Shown in pieces: positions 59,757 through 64,000 of a stretch of 64,000 bases of DNA. Numbering within the stretch: position 1 is the first letter of the stretch; each line of letters begins with the position of its first letter. A program made the position numbers and the translations under genes. Source of the stretch: Candidatus Manganitrophus noduliformans (GTDB lineage Bacteria; Nitrospirota; Nitrospiria; SBBL01; Manganitrophaceae); NCBI RefSeq assembly GCF_012184425.1, contig NZ_VTOW01000001.1, forward strand, positions 124,001 through 188,000. The letters are read 5' to 3'. The notes under the pieces were generated by a model. The model did not search any database. It saw nothing but the letters and a program-made list of their open reading frames with translations, and was not told the origin of the DNA.

Positions 59757-62291
59757 ATGTCCTCACTCCCGATCGATGAAGTCCTCCCCTCCTTGCGGCA
59801 AGCGCTTGCGGCGCACCCCTCCGCCGTGCTTCAGGCGCCGCCCGGCGCCGGCAAAACCACCCAGGTTCCATTGGCCCTGCGAGACGAACCCTGGCTGAAA
59901 CATCGGTCGATTCTGATTTTGGAGCCCCGCCGGCTGGCGGCGCGCGCCGCGGCGGCGCGAATGGCGTTTCTCCTCGGCGAGTCGGTGGGGGAGACCGTCG
60001 GCTATCGGATCCGCTTCGAGAGCAAGGTCTCAAAAAAGACGCGGATTGAGGTGCTGACCGAAGGGATCCTCACCCGGCGCTTGCAATCCGATCCCGCGCT
60101 GGAGGGGGTGGGGCTGGTGATTTTCGATGAATTCCACGAGCGGCATCTGCATGCCGACCTGGCGCTGGCCCTCTGCCTCGACAGCCGGCGGGTTTTGCGA
60201 GAGGACCTCAAGCTTCTGGTGATGTCGGCCACGCTGAAGGGGGCGGCCGTGTCGGCGCTCCTCGGCGATGCGCCGGTGGTAACGAGTCAAGGACGGAGCT
60301 TTCCGGTGGAGGTGCGCTACGCCCCGGCCGATCCGGAACCGGGAAACCGGCTGCCGCAGGCGGTCCGTCAGGCGATCGTGCAGGCGCTCGAGCACGACCG
60401 GGGGGATCTTCTTGTTTTCCTTCCCGGCGCCTGGGAAATACGCCGGACGCAGGCGCTGTTGGGAAACCTCTCGACGCAAGGTCCACAAAGTCCGGTCGAC
60501 GTCTATCCGCTTTACGGCGATCTCCCCTGGGAGGCGCAAGACCGGGCGATCAAACCATCCGGGGAAGGACGGCGGAAGGTGGTGCTGGCGACGCCGATCG
60601 CGGAGACCAGCTTGACGATTGAAGGGATCGGCGTCGTCATTGATGCGGGGTTTGCGCGGGTTCCCGAGTTCGATCCCCGCAGCGGCCTCACCCGGCTGAC
60701 CACCAAGCGAATTTCCCGCGCCTCGGCCGAACAGCGCACCGGCCGCGCCGGGCGGCTCGGTCCCGGCGTCTGCTACCGGCTCTGGAGCGAGGCGACACAG
60801 CGCGGGCTGATGGCCCAGCCGATCCCGGAAATCCGCGCCGCCGACCTGGCGCCGCTGGCGCTGGAGCTGGCGCAATGGGGGGTGCGCGACGCGGGGACGC
60901 TTGCTTGGCTCGACCCGCCTCCCCCTTCGGCGCTGGCCCAGGCGCGTCAATTGCTCGTCCAGCTCGGTGCAATCGAAGAGGATGGTTCGATCACCCCTTC
61001 GGGCCGGGCGATGGCCCCCTTCCCCATGCATCCGCGTCTGGCCCATATGTTGGATCGGGCCGAGGCGCGGGGTCTCGGGCCCCTGGCTTGCGACATCGCG
61101 GCACTGCTTTCGGAAAGAGATATTTTCATCGGCGAGCGCCGGCGCTCCACCAGCCTTGTCGAACGGATGGAAGCGCTCCGCGCCTTCCGGAAGGAGGGGA
61201 AAGGACGAGCGCAACCCTCGGGGGTGGACCCGGCCGCCTGTCTGCGTGTCGACCAGGCGGCCCGCCAGTATCAACGGCTGTTGCGAAGCAATGAACCGGA
61301 AAGCGGAAAGGATCTGGAAAAAACCGGTCTTCTCCTTGCGTTTGCCTATCCCGACCGGATCGCGCAGCAACGCGCGCCGGGCGAGATCCGCTACCTCCTC
61401 GCTTCGGGCCGGGGGGCGCGCCTGCCGGAGCATGAACAGCGGATGCGCCTCCCCTATCTTGTCGTCGCAAGCGTCGACGCGGGCGAAGTAGAGGGAGCCA
61501 TCTATTTGGCGGCCGCCATCGATGTCGATACGCTCCGCCGGGAACTCGCCCCCGAGATCCGGACCGAAGCGGTCATTCGCTGGGACGCTCGGCAGCAGCG
61601 GGTGATTGCGCTGGGTGAAGAGCGCCTCGGGGAGCTGCTCATCGACAGCGCCCCCCTTTCGCGCCCTGATCCGGAGAAATGTCTCGCGTCGATGCTGGAG
61701 GGGATTCGCCAGCTCGGCATCGCGGCGCTTCCCTGGTCCCCCGAAGCCCGCGACTGGCAAGCGCGGGTGCTCTCTCTGCGCCATTGGTTTCCGGAGGAAG
61801 GGTGGCCCGATCCCTCCGATGCCGCGCTGCAAGAGCGCCTCGAAGAATGGCTCGGGCCTTTTTTAACCGGCATCACCCGCCGGGAGCATCTGAAGCGACT
61901 CGATCTGCTCGCAGCGCTGAAGGCCCGGCTCGACTGGAATCAAAACCGGCGGTTGGAGGAAGGGGCGCCGACCCATCTGACCGTTCCGAGCGGCTCCCAA
62001 CTTCGGCTGGAATACCGGCCCGGCGACTCGCCGGTATTGGCGGTGAAACTGCAAGAGATGTTCGGACTGGCCGAAACGCCCCGGGTGGGGTGGGGAAGGG
62101 TCCCGGTGACGCTCCATCTTCTCTCCCCCGCCCGGCGTCCGATTCAGGTGACGCAGGACCTGCGCGGCTTCTGGGAACGGACCTATGCCGAGGTGAAGAA
62201 GGAGCTGAAGGGACGTTATCCGAAACATCCCTGGCCCGATGATCCATGGAATGCGCCGCCGACGGCGCGCACGAAGCGGCGGTCGTCTTAA
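59757..62291 (+). CDS. hrpB: ATP-dependent helicase HrpB
   Basis: An 844-residue DEAH/RHA helicase. Walker A APPGAGKTT (27-35), DEFH box in VIFDEFHERHLHAD, SAT motif LLVMSATLKG, and motif VI SAEQRTGRAGRLGPG. The C-terminal HrpB-specific region (TEAVIRWDARQQRVIALGEERLGELLIDSAPL) and OB-like segment are present. Likely role in RNA processing; phenotype in E. coli is mild. It ends 7 bp before the convergent msrB stop. Confidence 0.97.
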   Translation: MSSLPIDEVLPSLRQALAAHPSAVLQAPPGAGKTTQVPLALRDEPWLKHRSILILEPRRLAARAAAARMAFLLGESVGETVGYRIRFESKVSKKTRIEVLTEGILTRRLQSDPALEGVGLVIFDEFHERHLHADLALALCLDSRRVLREDLKLLVMSATLKGAAVSALLGDAPVVTSQGRSFPVEVRYAPADPEPGNRLPQAVRQAIVQALEHDRGDLLVFLPGAWEIRRTQALLGNLSTQGPQSPVDVYPLYGDLPWEAQDRAIKPSGEGRRKVVLATPIAETSLTIEGIGVVIDAGFARVPEFDPRSGLTRLTTKRISRASAEQRTGRAGRLGPGVCYRLWSEATQRGLMAQPIPEIRAADLAPLALELAQWGVRDAGTLAWLDPPPPSALAQARQLLVQLGAIEEDGSITPSGRAMAPFPMHPRLAHMLDRAEARGLGPLACDIAALLSERDIFIGERRRSTSLVERMEALRAFRKEGKGRAQPSGVDPAACLRVDQAARQYQRLLRSNEPESGKDLEKTGLLLAFAYPDRIAQQRAPGEIRYLLASGRGARLPEHEQRMRLPYLVVASVDAGEVEGAIYLAAAIDVDTLRRELAPEIRTEAVIRWDARQQRVIALGEERLGELLIDSAPLSRPDPEKCLASMLEGIRQLGIAALPWSPEARDWQARVLSLRHWFPEEGWPDPSDAALQERLEEWLGPFLTGITRREHLKRLDLLAALKARLDWNQNRRLEEGAPTHLTVPSGSQLRLEYRPGDSPVLAVKLQEMFGLAETPRVGWGRVPVTLHLLSPARRPIQVTQDLRGFWERTYAEVKKELKGRYPKHPWPDDPWNAPPTARTKRRSS

Positions 62292-62298
62292 GGTCGCT

Positions 62299-62784
62299 TT
62301 AGGCCGACACGAACGTCAACGCCGCCGAGTTGATGCAATACCGCAACCCGGTCGGCGGCGGACCGTCATCGAAAACATGTCCCAGATGGCCGCCGCACCG
62401 CCGGCAGTGGACCTCCGTCCGAGAGAAGAAAAGCCTCCAATCGGTCCTGGTTCCGACCGCCGTCGGTTCGATCGGCTCCCAAAAGCTCGGCCAGCCGGTT
62501 TTGCTGTCATATTTGGTCTTCGATGAAAAGAGGGGAAGGTCGCACCCCGCGCAGTGGTAAATACCGGGGGCCTTGTGATCATGGTAGGCGTTCTTAAAAG
62601 GAGCCTCCGTTTTCTCTTTTCGTAAAACGCCATACTGCTCCGCCGTGAGAATGGCCCGCCATTCCTCGTCGGTTTTCGTAATCTCGAAGCCCCCTTCCGG
62701 CTCCTCCGCCCCGGCCGGCCAAAGATCAAGAAGATAGGCGAGGATGCCGACCGTCCCGGCTTTTAATACGTTTCTCCGATTCAT
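62299..62784 (-). CDS. msrB: exported methionine-R-sulfoxide reductase
   Basis: A 161-residue MsrB. I chose ATG 62784 (AAGGAG upstream), giving a Tat-like leader MNRRNVLKAGTVGILAYLLDLWPAGA (twin Arg followed by hydrophobic core). Zinc is bound by CAGC and CRRCGGHLGH, and the catalytic Cys lies in LRYCINSAAL. It repairs oxidised methionine in the periplasm. Together with PrxQ and cupredoxin it points to extracytoplasmic oxidant stress. Confidence 0.94.
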   Translation of the reverse strand: MNRRNVLKAGTVGILAYLLDLWPAGAEEPEGGFEITKTDEEWRAILTAEQYGVLRKEKTEAPFKNAYHDHKAPGIYHCAGCDLPLFSSKTKYDSKTGWPSFWEPIEPTAVGTRTDWRLFFSRTEVHCRRCGGHLGHVFDDGPPPTGLRYCINSAALTFVSA

Positions 62785-63046
62785 CGGTTCTCCTTCGTAT
62801 TCCGGTTCTGTCAAAAACCATATGCCCTATTTGCCGCTTATCCATTCGTCGCACGGGCACGATATTCCTTACAGAGGGATTGGGAAAAATGGGAAGAAGG
62901 GGAGATCTCAAATAGACGTAGTGGTGACAACCATAAGGACCCTGGTGGGGGGCCGGACAATCGGTTCGCTCCGGTTGCCGGCACGAATCATGTCTACCGG
63001 CTAAAACCCCGGGTCCCTTTGGTTCAAGAGCGTTGTTGAGCCGTGG

Positions 63047-63481
63047 TTACTCTTCTTTTTGCTTGTTGTTCTTTCCGGTCAGCCGATCGGACAACGCCTG
63101 AATCCTGGCCTGATAGCGCGGATCATTTAAGCCCATTTCATCGTAGGCCTCCAGCTCCTTGAAGAGCTCGTCTACCTTCGCTTCGATCTCTTTCAACGTC
63201 GTCGGGTCGTCGACCACCTTTACCATCATATCGGTCGCAACCAGCCGCATCGAATCGACCCGCCTGCGGCTGCTGCATTCGGCCGCTTTTTCCAGAAGAA
63301 GGAGCTCCACCATCCGGGTGGTGATCCAATCCCCATCTTCCCGGAACCGGAGCCGGTCCGGATTCTCATCGACCCAATTGATAAACGCTTGCTGGAGTCG
63401 ATACGCTTTCTCTTCAAAGGTCCTCGGTAATTCTCGGTCCTGCCAAGATTTCGCCTTTTCCGCGGCCTTCTCTTTTGCCAT
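63047..63481 (-). CDS. small helical hypothetical protein
   Basis: A 144-residue charged, helical protein (PRTFEEKAYRLQQAFINWVDENPDRLRFREDGDWITTRMVELLLLEKAAECSSRRRVDSMRLVATDMMVKVVDDPTTLKEIEAKVDELFKELEAYDEMGLND). No signal or membrane helix. A GAGAGGAGGCAAG site precedes ATG. I do not know the family. Stands alone. Confidence 0.7.
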   Translation of the reverse strand: MAKEKAAEKAKSWQDRELPRTFEEKAYRLQQAFINWVDENPDRLRFREDGDWITTRMVELLLLEKAAECSSRRRVDSMRLVATDMMVKVVDDPTTLKEIEAKVDELFKELEAYDEMGLNDPRYQARIQALSDRLTGKNNKQKEE

Positions 63482-63828
63482 TCCTTGCCTCCTCTCGTTA
63501 GGACCTTTAATTAAAGAGGAAATCCCTTCCCCTTGAAGTCATTCATCGGCGGTGAGCGGCCGATCGATGCAGGCTGAATGCGAATCTGTCATTTGAGTGT
63601 TTTGTAAAGATAACATATCCTAAATAGAAATGGGGATCATTTTTTAATTTTCAGATTGATACAGTATATACACCCTCGATCCATCTGTCATCCCCCGCCG
63701 TCGCAACGCGCTTGTAGCGAACCTCTTTACAAATAAAATATATGTGGCCCTTGCCGTGGGCGATTTGTTAAAATCTTGCCAGATCCGATCAGGATGTTTG
63801 GTCTACCACATTTATGGGAGGAGACATC
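63482..63828. other. 347-bp intergenic region
   Basis: No gene seen. AT-rich; contains TTGTAG (63712-63717), spacer 16, TAAAAT (63734-63739), a fair promoter for the gene at 63829. Confidence 0.45.
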
Positions 63829-64000
63829 ATGGCTACTTCGATCTCTCAGGAGACCGTCCCGGTTCGTCAATCCGTCCCGGCCGATCTTATTTTTTTCGGC
63901 GTCTTGATGATCCTCTCCGGAATCATGGATACCTACATCATTCTTGCGAATCCGGCGTATGGGCTTCCTGTCTTTGGAATGAAGCTGACCGGGGGAGTCG
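63829..64000 (+). CDS. membrane protein, N-terminal part (cut by window edge)
   Basis: ATG 63829 with GGGAGGAG upstream. The visible 57 residues begin MATSISQETVPVRQSVPADLIFFGVLMILSGIMDTYIILANP and contain one hydrophobic helix and the start of another. The family cannot be told. Confidence 0.65.
   Translation, partial: MATSISQETVPVRQSVPADLIFFGVLMILSGIMDTYIILANPAYGLPVFGMKLTGGV

Noticed and set aside
60030-61832. 600-residue minus-strand frame inside hrpB
   Set aside because: Antisense shadow; no family resemblance.

Overview
The window is GC-rich chromosomal DNA from a free-living Gram-negative bacterium. Signs of an outer membrane include several lipoproteins with lipoboxes, a BamE-like lipoprotein, a beta-barrel-like secreted protein and a plastocyanin-like periplasmic protein. 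The mix of ectoine synthesis, FHA/sigma-54 regulators, Tex, BolA/Grx4, MTH1187-type and TIGR01212 proteins would suit a Nitrospirota-like or other deep Gram-negative lineage, but no phylogenetic marker here settles this. Gene density is high, both strands are used, and there is no rRNA, CRISPR array, insertion sequence or integrase. Two tRNA genes are present: Asn on the minus strand and Leu on the plus strand.

Layout: 0-3 kb holds a partial ABC exporter, a ferredoxin/BrkB pair and a short-chain dehydrogenase. 3-11 kb is a stress-type region: WYL-domain protein, Kelch propeller, a baeRF/HPF-like ribosome pair, DUF2267, Dps, SGNH hydrolase, AlkC, a monooxygenase and a PEBP protein. 11-18.1 kb is a minus-strand ectoine/5-hydroxyectoine operon, ectABCD, continuing directly into an Ehu-type uptake transporter (order ehuB-C-D-A) and perhaps a methyltransferase. 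18.1-21 kb contains gene remnants (a truncated SDR, an antiporter tail, a small-protein N-terminus) among MarC, a DsbA-like protein and an NTF2-like protein. 21-30.8 kb has a universal stress protein, a K+/H+ antiporter, a GAF/sigma-54 activator with a predicted sigma-54 promoter beside it, an NmrA-like protein, cytochrome c, an SMR exporter, LapA and an unusual HAD-HerA fusion. 30.8-42.4 kb is mostly housekeeping and redox: an acyl-CoA dehydrogenase, glutathione peroxidase, LOG-like protein, Hsp20, ABC-2 exporter, radical SAM, DUF62, Grx4-BolA, PH-domain protein and PrxQ. A zinc-ribbon gene at 42.7-43.8 kb is broken by three lesions.

The most distinctive part is 43.9-52.6 kb. Two equally long (178 bp) diverged direct repeats bracket it, and the right copy runs into the 3' end of tRNA-Asn. 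Inside is one minus-strand module: a membrane Ser/Thr kinase, an FHA-domain sigma-54 activator starting 4 bp after it, a near-consensus sigma-54 promoter, and two exported proteins (an Ig-like membrane protein and a lipoprotein with seven FG-GAP-like repeats). An orphan receiver protein is divergent. I infer a self-contained circuit in which the kinase licenses the FHA activator to switch on its own surface proteins. 52.7-64 kb returns to core genes (thiamine-binding protein, BamE-like lipoprotein, Tex, Ada, cold shock protein, HrpB, MsrB) and ends inside a membrane protein.

Across the window many plus-strand genes have near-identical promoters of the form TTGACT-17-TATACA, often in front of stress-related genes. 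All functional calls come from reading motifs; no database search was run.
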